From Dokdonella_A ginsengisoli (GTDB lineage: Bacteria > Pseudomonadota > Gammaproteobacteria > Xanthomonadales > Rhodanobacteraceae), in contig NZ_JBHSHD010000003.1 of the NCBI RefSeq assembly GCF_042652785.1, positions 124,001 through 188,000 of the forward strand: a stretch of 64,000 nucleotides of DNA. The letters are read 5' to 3'. Below the pieces are notes generated by a model, which had not been told where the DNA came from, did no database searches, and was given only the letters and a program-made list of their open reading frames with translations. Below are positions 46,959 through 55,657 of the stretch, piece after piece. The position numbers were made by a program, and so were the translations under genes. The first letter of the stretch is position 1. Every line of letters starts with the position of its first letter.

Positions 46959-48415
46959 CAGGACGCGCCCTTGCCCGTTTCGGCGGCCGGTTCCGGCGGC
47001 GGCAGCGGCGCGCCGCCGAGCGACTTGTACAGCGCGATGAAGGCGATGCTGCGCGCCTGTTCCGCCTGCGCGGCTTCCAGCCTCGCCTGCAGCAGGGCGT
47101 TGTCCGCGGCGGTGCGGTCCAGCCCGTCGGCAAGGCCGAGGCGGCCGAGCGTCACGGTGGCGGCGGCGCTGCTCGCCAGCCCGTCGATGCCGCGCGCCAG
47201 CGCGGCGGCGCGCTCGCTCTGCTGCTGCAGCGTGGCCAGCGCGGTCTCCGCCTCGGCGACGCCTTCCAGCACCGCCTGCCGGTAGGCCAGCACGCTGGCC
47301 GAGAGTGCCGCGTCGCGCGCGTCGACCACGGCCTGTCGCGCGCCCCAGTCGAGCAGCGGAATGTCGATCGCGGGGCCGATCGTGACGATGCCGTCGGCGT
47401 CGGACAGGCGCGTGTGGCCGATCACGCGCGCCGCGTAGGTCAGCGAACCGCCGATGCCCAGGCGCGGATACAGGTCGGCCTGCGCCAGGCCCAGCTCGCC
47501 GGCCGCCTTCAGCACCTCGTTCTCGGCGCGGCGGATCTCCGGACGCGTGCGCAGCAGGTCGGCCGGTGCGCTGGCGATGCGCAGGCTGCCCAGCCGCGGC
47601 GGCGCGCCGGCGGCGACGAGGTCGGTGCCGGCATGATCGAGCCCGAGCAGCACGGCAAGCTGCTGCCGGCAGCGCTCGATCTCCAGCCGCGGCTCGTACA
47701 GCGCGGCCTCGGCGGACGCCTGCCCGGCCTGTGTCTGCGCCAGCTCGTTCGCCGAGGCCAGGCGCAGGCGCTGCCGCGTGGCGGTCAGCTCGGCCTTGTC
47801 CTGCGCGAGCTTGCGCGCCTGTTCGAGCAGGCCCAGGCGCTGTTCGGCGCCGCGCAATTCGACGTAGGTGCGCGCGACCTCGGCGACCACGCTCACGCGC
47901 GCGGCCTGCGCCTCGCTGCGCGCGACGCCGAGTTCTCCCGCGGTCACGCGCGCGTGGCTCTGCGCCCGGCCGAACAGGCCGAACTCCCACTTCGCGTCGA
48001 AGCCCATCTGGAAATAGCTGGCGCTGTTGTCCGGCACCGGCTCGGCGAAGGTGCGGATGCCGGCCTCGGGCAGGTATTCGGCGTAGGTGCGGCTGTCCAG
48101 CGAGCGCGCCGCGCCGATGCGCAGCGCCGCCTGCTGGAGGGTCAGGTTGCCGGCCAGCGCGCGCTCGACCAGCCGGTCGAGTTCGGTGTCGTTGAACGCC
48201 TTCCACCAGCCGTGCAGGTCGGGCGCCGGGCCGAGCGCCGCGTCGTCGGCCGGCGCGTGCTGCCATCCGGGCGGCGTCTCGCGCGGCAGCTGCGGCAGAT
48301 GCGGCGTCGCGCAGCCGGCGAGCGCGGCGCCGAGGACGAGCGGCAGCAGCCGCCGGAGCCGGCCCGGCCGATCGAGGCCGTGCGGCAGCTGCGGATGTGC
48401 GGGGCGTCGATCCAT
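46958..48415 (-). CDS. NodT-family outer-membrane efflux lipoprotein
   Basis: A 485-residue TolC-like channel. Lipobox LAGC near 33-36; then WWKAFNDTELDRLVERALAG, NLTLQQAALRIGAARS and two helix-strand repeats, including LLRTRPEIRRAENEVLKAAG and LYPRLGIGGSLTYAARV, as in NodT/OprM proteins. First gene of the operon: efflux channel, permease, ATPase, adaptor, all overlapping. It forms the exit duct for the ABC pump; cargo unknown. Confidence 0.92.
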   Translation of the reverse strand: MDRRPAHPQLPHGLDRPGRLRRLLPLVLGAALAGCATPHLPQLPRETPPGWQHAPADDAALGPAPDLHGWWKAFNDTELDRLVERALAGNLTLQQAALRIGAARSLDSRTYAEYLPEAGIRTFAEPVPDNSASYFQMGFDAKWEFGLFGRAQSHARVTAGELGVARSEAQAARVSVVAEVARTYVELRGAEQRLGLLEQARKLAQDKAELTATRQRLRLASANELAQTQAGQASAEAALYEPRLEIERCRQQLAVLLGLDHAGTDLVAAGAPPRLGSLRIASAPADLLRTRPEIRRAENEVLKAAGELGLAQADLYPRLGIGGSLTYAARVIGHTRLSDADGIVTIGPAIDIPLLDWGARQAVVDARDAALSASVLAYRQAVLEGVAEAETALATLQQQSERAAALARGIDGLASSAAATVTLGRLGLADGLDRTAADNALLQARLEAAQAEQARSIAFIALYKSLGGAPLPPPEPAAETGKGAS

Positions 48416-48504
48416 GCGCGGTGTCGAAAGCTGGAAAACTGCGCTGGACGCGCGGCGCAAGTCTAGCCGGTTCGCGTCCGCTTGCGCGTGAAAGCGCGGT
48501 TCTC

Positions 48505-50325
48505 TCAGGAGGTCAGCTCCGCCAGGAACGATTCGCCGTAGCGCTCCAGCTTGCGCTCGCCAACCCCGCTGATCGCGCCGAGCGCGGACAGCGTCTGCGG
48601 CCGTTCGCGCAGCATCGCCAGCAGGGTCGCGTCGTGGAAGATCACGTACGCCGGCACGCCCTGCTCCTTCGCCAGCCGCGCGCGCAGCTCGCGCAACGCG
48701 TCCCAGCGCGGGGCTTCGTGCGGCGCGATGTCGAGCACGGCGCGCGCGCGTTCGCCGCGCGCCGTCTGGCGCTTCGCGCGGCGGCCGGCGCGATCGGCCT
48801 GGCGGCGCAGGTGCACCGCCTGTTCGCCGCGCAGCACCGCGCGGCTGGCCTGCGTCAGGCGCAGCGTGCCGTAGCCCTCCTCGTCCGGCGTCAGCAGGCC
48901 GGTGGCGACGAGCTGGCGGAACACGCCGCGCCACTGCTGCTTGTCGAGGTCGGCGCCGATGCCGAACGTGCTCAGCTGGTGATGGCCGAGCGACTGGATG
49001 CGCTCGTCCGTCTCGCCGCGCAGCACCGCGGTCAGATGCGCCACGCCGTAGCGCTGGCCGGTGCGGTAGACGCACGACAGCGCCTTCTGCGCGGTCACGG
49101 TGGCGTCCCAGGTCTCCGGCGGATCGAGGCAGTTGTCGCAGTTGCCGCAGGGCTCGGCCAGCGTCTCGCCGAAATAGGCGAGCAGGCGCTGGCGCCGGCA
49201 CGCGGTCGTTTCGGCATAACCGAGCAGTTCGTCGAGCTTGCGCCGCTCCACGCGCTTGCGCTCCTCGCCGGCCTCCGACTGCGCGATGAACTGCGCCAGC
49301 GTGACCACGTCGCCGAGGCCGTAGCAGAGCCAGGCGTCCGAAGGCAGGCCGTCGCGGCCGGCGCGGCCGGTCTCCTGGTAGTAGCCCTCCATGCTCTTGG
49401 GCAGGTCCAGGTGCGCGACGAAGCGCACGTCCGGCTTGTCGATGCCCATGCCGAAGGCGATCGTGGCGACCATCACCAGGCCGTCCTCGCGCAGGAAGCG
49501 CTGCTGGTTGCGCGCGCGCAGCACCGCTTCCATGCCGGCGTGGTACGGCAGCGCGTCGAAGCCCTCGCCGGCCAGCCACTCGGCCGTGTCCTCCACCTTG
49601 CGCCGCGACAGGCAGTAGACGATGCCGGACTCGCCGCGGTGCGCGGCGAGGAAATCCTTCAGCTGGCGCCGCGCGTCGTCCTTCTCGACCACGCGGTAGC
49701 GGATGTTGGGCCGATCGAAGCTGGCGACGAACTGGTGCGCCGATTCGAGCGCCAGCCGCTCGACGATCTCGCGCCGGGTCGGCGCGTCGGCGGTGGCGGT
49801 CAGCGCGATGCGCGGAATCTGCGGGAAGCGCTCGTGCAGCAGGGTCAGCTCGCGGTACTCGCGGCGGAAGTCGTGCCCCCACTGCGACACGCAGTGCGCC
49901 TCGTCGATGGCGAACAGGGCCACCGGCGTGCGTTCGATCAGGTCGAGGCAGCGCTCGGTCAGCAGGCGCTCGGGCGCGACGTAGAGCAGCTTCAGCTCGC
50001 CGCGCGCGAAGCGCTTCTCCACCTCGCGCTGCTCCAGCGCGTCGAGGCTGGAGTTCAGGAACGCCGCCTCCACGCCGAGCTGGCGCAGCGCGTCGACCTG
50101 GTCCTGCATCAGCGCGATCAGCGGCGATACCACCACCGCGCAACCGTCGCGCAGCAGCGCCGGAATCTGGTAGCACAGCGACTTGCCGCCGCCGGTCGGC
50201 ATCAGCACCAGGGCGTCGCCGCCGCCGGCGACGTGTTCGACGATCGCCTGCTGCTCGCCGCGGAACGCGGGGTAGCCGAAGACGGAATGCAGGATCTGCT
50301 CGGCGCGGGAAGACGAAGAAGACAT
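48505..50325 (-). CDS. recQ: ATP-dependent DNA helicase RecQ
   Basis: A 606-residue 3'-5' helicase. Walker A LMPTGGGKS (Lys 48), DEAH box IDEAHCVSQWGHDFR (141-144), motif VI QETGRAGRDG, a zinc-binding domain with C..CGNCDNC near 385-400, a winged-helix part, and a C-terminal HRDC domain (ALRELRARLAKEQGVPAYV). Length matches E. coli RecQ (about 610). It works in recombination repair and stalled-fork rescue. Divergent from the acetyltransferase gene with 89 bases between. Confidence 0.97.
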   Translation of the reverse strand: MSSSSSRAEQILHSVFGYPAFRGEQQAIVEHVAGGGDALVLMPTGGGKSLCYQIPALLRDGCAVVVSPLIALMQDQVDALRQLGVEAAFLNSSLDALEQREVEKRFARGELKLLYVAPERLLTERCLDLIERTPVALFAIDEAHCVSQWGHDFRREYRELTLLHERFPQIPRIALTATADAPTRREIVERLALESAHQFVASFDRPNIRYRVVEKDDARRQLKDFLAAHRGESGIVYCLSRRKVEDTAEWLAGEGFDALPYHAGMEAVLRARNQQRFLREDGLVMVATIAFGMGIDKPDVRFVAHLDLPKSMEGYYQETGRAGRDGLPSDAWLCYGLGDVVTLAQFIAQSEAGEERKRVERRKLDELLGYAETTACRRQRLLAYFGETLAEPCGNCDNCLDPPETWDATVTAQKALSCVYRTGQRYGVAHLTAVLRGETDERIQSLGHHQLSTFGIGADLDKQQWRGVFRQLVATGLLTPDEEGYGTLRLTQASRAVLRGEQAVHLRRQADRAGRRAKRQTARGERARAVLDIAPHEAPRWDALRELRARLAKEQGVPAYVIFHDATLLAMLRERPQTLSALGAISGVGERKLERYGESFLAELTS

Positions 50326-50414
50326 CCTGCGATGCTAGCAAAGCGCATCGGCTCGCCGTCGGATTCCGTGGCCGCCGCCGTAGAATCGCCGCCGCGACGG
50401 AACCCGTTGCGACC

Positions 50415-50993
50415 GTGGAATCCTCGACCTTGTCCACCGATGCCCGCGCGCGATCCGGCCGACCGCTCGATTTGCGTGTCGTCTCGAGCGAGGCGATCCG
50501 CGGCGCGCTGCGCGAAGAGCTGCTGTCGCTGTGCTCGCGCGCGTACGAGGAGGACTTCTCGCCGTTCCTCGACCTGCTGTCGCCGGCGACGCACGTGCTG
50601 GCGCGGCTCGACGGCGAGCTGGTCAGCCACGCGGCCTGGATCGGGCGCGAGCTGCGCGCGGCGAACCTCGCGCCGCTTCGGACTGCCTACGTCGAGGCCG
50701 TGGCGACCGCGCCGGAGCACCAGGGCCGCGGATACGCCAGCGCGGTCCTGTCGCGCCTTCCCGCTCTCCTCGGCGATTTCGCGCTGGCCGCCCTGTCGCC
50801 GTCGGACGACGGCTACTACCGGCGCCTGGACTGGGAGCTTTGGCGCGGCCCGCTGTCGTACCTCGATCCCGGCGGCGCCGAGATCGCGACGCCGGAGGAA
50901 CAGGTGATGATCCTGCGGCTGCCGCTGACCCCGCCGGCGCTCGATCTGCACGCTCCGCTGTCGACCGACTGGCGCGCTGGAGAGGTGTGGTAG
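50415..50993 (+). CDS. GNAT acetyltransferase, AAC(2')-like
   Basis: A 192-residue GNAT enzyme. The acetyl-CoA loop is VATAPEHQGRGYASAVLS (about 96-113), followed by DDGYYRRLDWELWRGP and a C-terminal DWRAGEVW. The W-x-G-P...S-Y-L and the W-R-A-G-[DE]-V-W ending recall aminoglycoside 2'-N-acetyltransferases (AAC(2')-I). That is a resemblance by eye; substrate and any resistance role are untested. Divergent from recQ. Confidence 0.8.
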   Translation: MESSTLSTDARARSGRPLDLRVVSSEAIRGALREELLSLCSRAYEEDFSPFLDLLSPATHVLARLDGELVSHAAWIGRELRAANLAPLRTAYVEAVATAPEHQGRGYASAVLSRLPALLGDFALAALSPSDDGYYRRLDWELWRGPLSYLDPGGAEIATPEEQVMILRLPLTPPALDLHAPLSTDWRAGEVW

Positions 50994-51065
50994 CCGGGCT
51001 ATCCGACTCCGCCGGCGCCGTCCGCAAAAAATTCCTGCGCCTCGCCGCTCGCATCGAGCACCGCG

Positions 51066-51134
51066 ATTGCCGCAATGCAATAGTCGGCACGCCGCGCATT
51101 GCAGCGCCGTCGTTCGCGCGAGCGCTGCCGCAAT
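51066..51134. promoter_or_regulatory. Cluster of GCAAT/ATTGC half-sites upstream of the alcohol-oxidation operon
   Basis: ATTGC-C-GCAAT (51066-51076), GCAAT again at 51077-51081, ATTGC at 51098-51102 and GCAAT at 51130-51134, in a 276-base gap before the first operon gene. Five copies of one five-base half-site in both orientations look like an operator. The LysR-type regulator at the operon's far end is a candidate binder. Inference only. Confidence 0.4.
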
Positions 51135-51269
51135 CGCGGCCTCGCGCATCGCACTGCAGCAAGCGACACCGGAATTTCCTTCGTGGCTGCGCAGAAATTT
51201 ATTCGGACACGCGCCGAAAAAGCGTCTCTAGTATCCAGGCCCGTCGCAGCAAGGAACACCGACGCGGGC

Positions 51270-52493
51270 ATGGGCGAGACGATCACCAACATCAGGGATT
51301 TGCGCGAACGCGCCGAACGCCGCGTGCCACGCGCGTTCTTCGACTACGACGACCGCGGCTCCTACGACGAGATCACGCTGCGCGACAACGTGCAGGCGCT
51401 GGAGGCGATCCGCCTGCGCCAGCGCGTGATGATCGACGTGGACCGGCGCTCGCTGGCGACGGACATCGTCGGCGAAGCAGCCGCGCTGCCGCTGGCGCTG
51501 GCGCCGACCGGCCTGACCGGCCTGACGCGCGGCAGCGGCGAGATCCTCGCCGCACGCGCCGCCGCCGCCGCCGGGATTCCTTTCTGCCTCAGCACGATGT
51601 CGATCTGCTCGATCGAGCAGGTGCGCGCGGCAGTGCAGACGCCGTTCTGGTTCCAGATCTACGTGATGCGCGACCGCGGCTTCACGCGCTCGCTGATCCA
51701 GCGCGCACGCGAGGCGCAGTGCAGCGCGCTGATGCTGACGGTGGACCTGCAGATCCAGGGCCAGCGTCATCGCGAGATCAAGAACGGCATGACCGTGCCG
51801 CCGCGCCTGCGCCTGGCCAACCTGTTCGACATCCTCGGCAAGCCGGCGTGGATCTGGCGCGTGCTGACCGCGCCGAGCCGCTCGTTCGGCAATCTCGACG
51901 GCCGCGTCGCCGGCGCCGACGGCCTGACCACGCTGGCGCAGTGGATCGCCAACCAGTTCGACCCGACGCTGACCTGGGACGACATCGGCTGGATCCGCGA
52001 GCTGTGGCCCGGGAAGCTGATCCTCAAGGGCGTGCTCGACGCCGACGACGCGCGCCAGGCGGCGCAGGCCGGCGTCGACGCGATCGTCGTGTCCAACCAC
52101 GGCGGCCGCCAGCTCGACGGCGCGATCGCCTCGGTGACGGCGCTGCCGCGCATCGTCGACGCGGTCGGCGACCGCCTCGAGGTGCTGTTCGACGGCGGCA
52201 TCCAGAGCGGCCAGAGCCTGCTCAAGGCGCTCGCGCTCGGCGCACGTGCGGGGCTGATCGGCAAGGCCTTCCTGTACGGCCTCGGCGCCGACGGCGAGGC
52301 CGGCGTGGCGCAGGCGATCGCGATCATCCGGCGCGAACTCGACGTCAGCCTCGCGCTGACCGGCCGCACCGACGTGCGCCGCGTCGACCGCTCGATCCTG
52401 CTGCACGCCGACGGCAGCCCTTACGCGCCGGCGCCCGCACCGGCCCCGCTCGCCTGCGCGAGCGAGACATCACCACGGATCGCGCACGGATAG
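51270..52493 (+). CDS. FMN-dependent 2-hydroxyacid oxidase/dehydrogenase (LldD-like)
   Basis: A 407-residue TIM-barrel flavoprotein. Signature residues are Tyr 131 (FQIYVMRD), Lys 253 (LILKGVLDADD), His 277 and Arg 280 (VVSNHGGRQLDGA), and LFDGGIQSG binds the FMN phosphate. It oxidises L-lactate or glycolate-type acids to 2-keto acids. A Pro/Ala-rich C-terminal tail is extra. The ATG at 51270 fits the family start (ITNIRDLRERAERRVPRAFF). First gene of the operon, 75 bases from the channel gene; it would do the last step, lactate to pyruvate or glycolate to glyoxylate. Confidence 0.93.
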   Translation: MGETITNIRDLRERAERRVPRAFFDYDDRGSYDEITLRDNVQALEAIRLRQRVMIDVDRRSLATDIVGEAAALPLALAPTGLTGLTRGSGEILAARAAAAAGIPFCLSTMSICSIEQVRAAVQTPFWFQIYVMRDRGFTRSLIQRAREAQCSALMLTVDLQIQGQRHREIKNGMTVPPRLRLANLFDILGKPAWIWRVLTAPSRSFGNLDGRVAGADGLTTLAQWIANQFDPTLTWDDIGWIRELWPGKLILKGVLDADDARQAAQAGVDAIVVSNHGGRQLDGAIASVTALPRIVDAVGDRLEVLFDGGIQSGQSLLKALALGARAGLIGKAFLYGLGADGEAGVAQAIAIIRRELDVSLALTGRTDVRRVDRSILLHADGSPYAPAPAPAPLACASETSPRIAHG

Positions 52494-52568
52494 CGCGCGA
52501 TCCACACACCGCTTCGGGCAGCGCGACCGGACGAAGTCCCGCGCCCGGCCATTGGGGAGGAAACGAAG

Positions 52569-53468
52569 ATGCGCAACGACCACCGGATCACCCGCTGCCG
52601 TACACCGCTGTTCGCTGCCACCGCCGCGCTCGCGCTGGCGGCCACCATCGCGCCGCGGACGGCGCCGGCGCAGGTCACGTTCGACGTGATCGGTCCGCAC
52701 GAGTACGACCTGCCGGTCGGCTACGAGCCGTGGAACGTGTTCGTCCAGTACGTCACCGTGCAGGACAACGACAAGGCCTTCGACGGCTCGGGCGACCGCT
52801 TCAAGCTGGACCCCGGCTCGCGCGCGATCACCGGCCTGTCGAAGTGGGTGCACTTCTTCACCGTCGACTCGCTGCCGAACGTCGGCATGGGCTTCGAGGT
52901 GATCCAGCCCGAGGTCAACCTGCGCACGGACGCGACCTCCACGGTGCGCGCCAACACCAACAGCGGCTTCGGCGACACCATGATCGGCTACGCGATCTGG
53001 TACAAGCCCACGCCCGGCACGACCCTCGGCCTGCAGACCTTCCTGCAGATGCCGATCGGCTCGAACGAGGTCAGCGACACCAACTGGAAGAACCTGACCA
53101 GCGCGTTCTGGTACGTGCCGTTCGGCGACGGCCGCTGGGGCTGGACCGGCGACTTCGGCTTCGTCGTGCAGAGCCCGCGCGACGACGGCGTGCATCCGGG
53201 CGTGACGGTGCACACCAACAACCGCCTCGGCTTCAAGGCCACCGGCCTGCTCGAACCGTTCGTCGCGGTCGACTACGAGCGCACCGGCAAGGGCTCCGTG
53301 CGCGGCGGCGGCAAGACACCGTCCTCGCATGCGCTCGACCTCGGCGCCGGCCTGATGTTCCACCTGCATCCCAAGCATTCGCTCGCGCTGCGCTACTCGC
53401 GCAGCACCGAGGGCGAGAACCACAGTTCCAATGACTCGATGAACATCAAGTACGTGTACGTATTCTAG
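52569..53468 (+). CDS. Outer-membrane channel of the phenol/MetA-type transporter family
   Basis: A 299-residue exported barrel. Signal peptide to about TAPAQVTF. Strand-rich with FGDTMIGYAIWYKPTPGTTL, LQTFLQMPIGSNE and a C-terminal SMNIKYVYVF ending in Phe. It resembles the outer-membrane transporters (SphA/COG4313 group) found with aromatic or alcohol catabolic operons. GAGGAAACGAAG precedes the ATG. It could admit the operon's alcohol substrate. Confidence 0.82.
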   Translation: MRNDHRITRCRTPLFAATAALALAATIAPRTAPAQVTFDVIGPHEYDLPVGYEPWNVFVQYVTVQDNDKAFDGSGDRFKLDPGSRAITGLSKWVHFFTVDSLPNVGMGFEVIQPEVNLRTDATSTVRANTNSGFGDTMIGYAIWYKPTPGTTLGLQTFLQMPIGSNEVSDTNWKNLTSAFWYVPFGDGRWGWTGDFGFVVQSPRDDGVHPGVTVHTNNRLGFKATGLLEPFVAVDYERTGKGSVRGGGKTPSSHALDLGAGLMFHLHPKHSLALRYSRSTEGENHSSNDSMNIKYVYVF

Positions 53469-53518
53469 TCGCGGCAATGCGCGGCGCCGCCGCGCCCGAT
53501 CCACCAGGAGTACTTCAG

Positions 53519-54958
53519 ATGCAACCGACCTACCAGAACTACATCGCGGGCGCCTTCGTCGGCACGCCGGACGAGCCCACGATCGACGTCACCAACCCCG
53601 CCACGCAGGAGCTGATCGCGCGCGTACCGGACGCTTCGGCGGCGACGGTCGACGCCGCCGTGGCGGCGGCGCGCCGCGCGCAGCCGGCGTGGGAGAAGCT
53701 GCCGCCGATCCAGCGCGCCGGTCATCTGCGCGCGATCGCGGCCAAGCTGCGCGAGCACCGCACGGAGCTGGCGCGCGTGATCGTGCGCGAGCAGGGCAAG
53801 GTGCAGGGACTGGCCCAGGTCGAGGTCGATTTCACCGCCGACTACATCGACTACATGGCCGAGTGGGCGCGCCGCCTGGAAGGCGAGGTGCTGACCAGCG
53901 ACCGCCCGAACGAGAGCATCTTCCTGCTGCGCAAGCCGGTCGGCGTGGTCGCCGGCATCCTGCCGTGGAACTTCCCGTTCTTCCTGATCGCGCGCAAGCT
54001 CGCGCCGGCGCTGGTCACCGGCAACACGATCGTGATCAAGCCGAGCGAGGAGACGCCGATCAACGCGTTCGAGTTCGCGCGTCTGGTCGCCGAGACGGAC
54101 CTGCCCGCGGGCGTGTTCAACCTCGTCGGCGGCCGCGGTGCGACGGCCGGCGAGGCGCTGGTGTCGCATCCGGGCGTGGACCTGATCACCTTCACCGGCA
54201 GCGTCGCCACCGGCAGCCGCATCATGCAGACGGCCGGACGCAACCTCACGCGCGTGAACCTGGAACTGGGCGGCAAGGCGCCGGCGATCGTGCTCGCCGA
54301 CGCCGACCTCGACCTCGCCGCGAAGGCGATCTACGACTCGCGCGTGATCAACACCGGGCAGGTGTGCAACTGCGCCGAGCGCGTCTACGTCGAGCGCGGC
54401 GTACACGACGCCCTGGTCGATCGCCTGGCGAAACTGTTCGCCGCCACCCGCTACGGCGATCCGTCGGTCGAGGCGGACCTGCACATGGGCCCGCTGGTCA
54501 ACCAGGCCGGGCTGGACAAGGTCGCGGCGATGGTCGAGCAGGCGCGCAGCGACGGCGCGCGCATCGTCGTCGGTGGCAAGCGCGCCGACCTCGGCCGCGG
54601 CTTCCACTACGAACCGACGCTGATCACCGGCACGCGCGCCGACATGGACATCATGCGCAAGGAAATCTTCGGTCCGGTACTGCCGGTGCAGGCGGTGGAC
54701 GACCTCGACGAGGCGATCGCGCTGGCCAACGACTCCGAATACGGCCTGACCTCGTCGATCTTCACGCGCAGCCTCGATTCGGCGATGCGCGCGGCGCGCG
54801 AGCTGCGCTTCGGCGAGACCTACATCAACCGCGAGCACTTCGAAGCGATGCAGGGCTTCCACGCCGGCCGCCGCAAGTCCGGCATCGGCGGCGCCGACGG
54901 CAAGCACGGTCTGTACGAGTTCACCGAGACCCACGTGGTCTACCTGCAGACGTCCTGA
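53519..54958 (+). CDS. aldA: Lactaldehyde/glycolaldehyde dehydrogenase (AldA-like)
   Basis: A 479-residue NAD-dependent aldehyde dehydrogenase, the same length as E. coli AldA. Catalytic Cys 285 is in INTGQVCNCAERVYVE and the general base Glu 249 in NLELGG. The stretches DYIDYMAEWARRLEGE, ILPWNFPFFLIARK, FGETYINREHFEAMQGFHAG and KSGIGGADGKHGLYE match AldA nearly word for word. It would oxidise L-lactaldehyde or glycolaldehyde to lactate or glycolate, feeding the hydroxyacid oxidase upstream. AGGAG precedes the start at 53519. Confidence 0.93.
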   Translation: MQPTYQNYIAGAFVGTPDEPTIDVTNPATQELIARVPDASAATVDAAVAAARRAQPAWEKLPPIQRAGHLRAIAAKLREHRTELARVIVREQGKVQGLAQVEVDFTADYIDYMAEWARRLEGEVLTSDRPNESIFLLRKPVGVVAGILPWNFPFFLIARKLAPALVTGNTIVIKPSEETPINAFEFARLVAETDLPAGVFNLVGGRGATAGEALVSHPGVDLITFTGSVATGSRIMQTAGRNLTRVNLELGGKAPAIVLADADLDLAAKAIYDSRVINTGQVCNCAERVYVERGVHDALVDRLAKLFAATRYGDPSVEADLHMGPLVNQAGLDKVAAMVEQARSDGARIVVGGKRADLGRGFHYEPTLITGTRADMDIMRKEIFGPVLPVQAVDDLDEAIALANDSEYGLTSSIFTRSLDSAMRAARELRFGETYINREHFEAMQGFHAGRRKSGIGGADGKHGLYEFTETHVVYLQTS

Positions 54959-54971
54959 GGGAGCGGGCACG

Positions 54972-55601
54972 ATGAGCAAGACTAACGCACACGACGGCTG
55001 CGGCTGCGCCTGCGCCTGCCGCGCGCCGGACAACGCGCGCCGCAGCCTGCTGACCGGCGCGCTGGCGCTGGTCGCGCTGGCGCCGGCGACGGCCACCCGT
55101 CTGGCCGTGGCGCAGGAGCAGCCCACGGCGGCGAAATCCACCCGCAAGCCGGAACCGGGCGACAAGCTCGCCTTCATGCTCGGCCCCAAGGAGGGCCAGC
55201 AGATCCAGCCGGGCGACATCGAGGCCGGCAAGGAGCCGACCCTGGCCTACCCGATGGATCCGCAGACCGGCAAGGCGCTGGTCGCCAAGGCCAACCTGCT
55301 CACCGTGGTGCGCCTGAAGCCGGAGGAACTGCAGCCGGCCAGCGCGAAGAACGCCGCCGACGGCATCGTCGCGTTCTCCTCGCTGTGCACGCACTACGGC
55401 TGTCCGATCACGACGCTGCATCCGAGCAAGACGCAGATCGTCTGCAACTGCCACGGCTCGATCTTCGACGCGGCCAACCGTGGCGCCGTTACCCAGGGGC
55501 CGGCCACGCGGCGGCTCGCGATGTTGCCGCTGGCCATTCAGGACGGCGCGCTGGTGGTGGCAGGCAAGTTCGACGGCCCGCTCGGGCCGCCGACCTCCTG
55601 A
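54972..55601 (+). CDS. Exported Rieske [2Fe-2S] protein
   Basis: A 209-residue exported Rieske protein. The N-terminus (NARRSLLTGALALVAL) is Tat-like, as suits a folded cofactor protein, and is preceded by an odd Cys-rich start (CGCACAC). Cluster ligands: Cys 139-x-His 141 (LCTHYGCP) and Cys 158, His 161 (VCNCHGS); Cys 144 and Cys 160 would form the stabilising disulfide. It lies between the aldehyde dehydrogenase (13 bases) and the PQQ enzyme (56 bases). No cytochrome b or c1 is present, so it is not the bc1 subunit. It is a candidate electron carrier for the PQQ enzyme. Confidence 0.9.
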   Translation: MSKTNAHDGCGCACACRAPDNARRSLLTGALALVALAPATATRLAVAQEQPTAAKSTRKPEPGDKLAFMLGPKEGQQIQPGDIEAGKEPTLAYPMDPQTGKALVAKANLLTVVRLKPEELQPASAKNAADGIVAFSSLCTHYGCPITTLHPSKTQIVCNCHGSIFDAANRGAVTQGPATRRLAMLPLAIQDGALVVAGKFDGPLGPPTS

Positions 55602-55657
55602 CATCGCTCGGCTACGCCGCGCACTTCACCACTCGAACGCACTACCGGGAGGAACGC

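Noticed and set aside
51086..51102. GGCACG followed by TTGC, resembling a sigma-54 promoter
   Set aside because: The distance between the GG and GC elements is 13 bases instead of the required 10.
54972..55601. Rieske subunit of a cytochrome bc1 complex
   Set aside because: No cytochrome b or c1 gene is adjacent and the leader is a cleavable-looking Tat signal in a catabolic operon.
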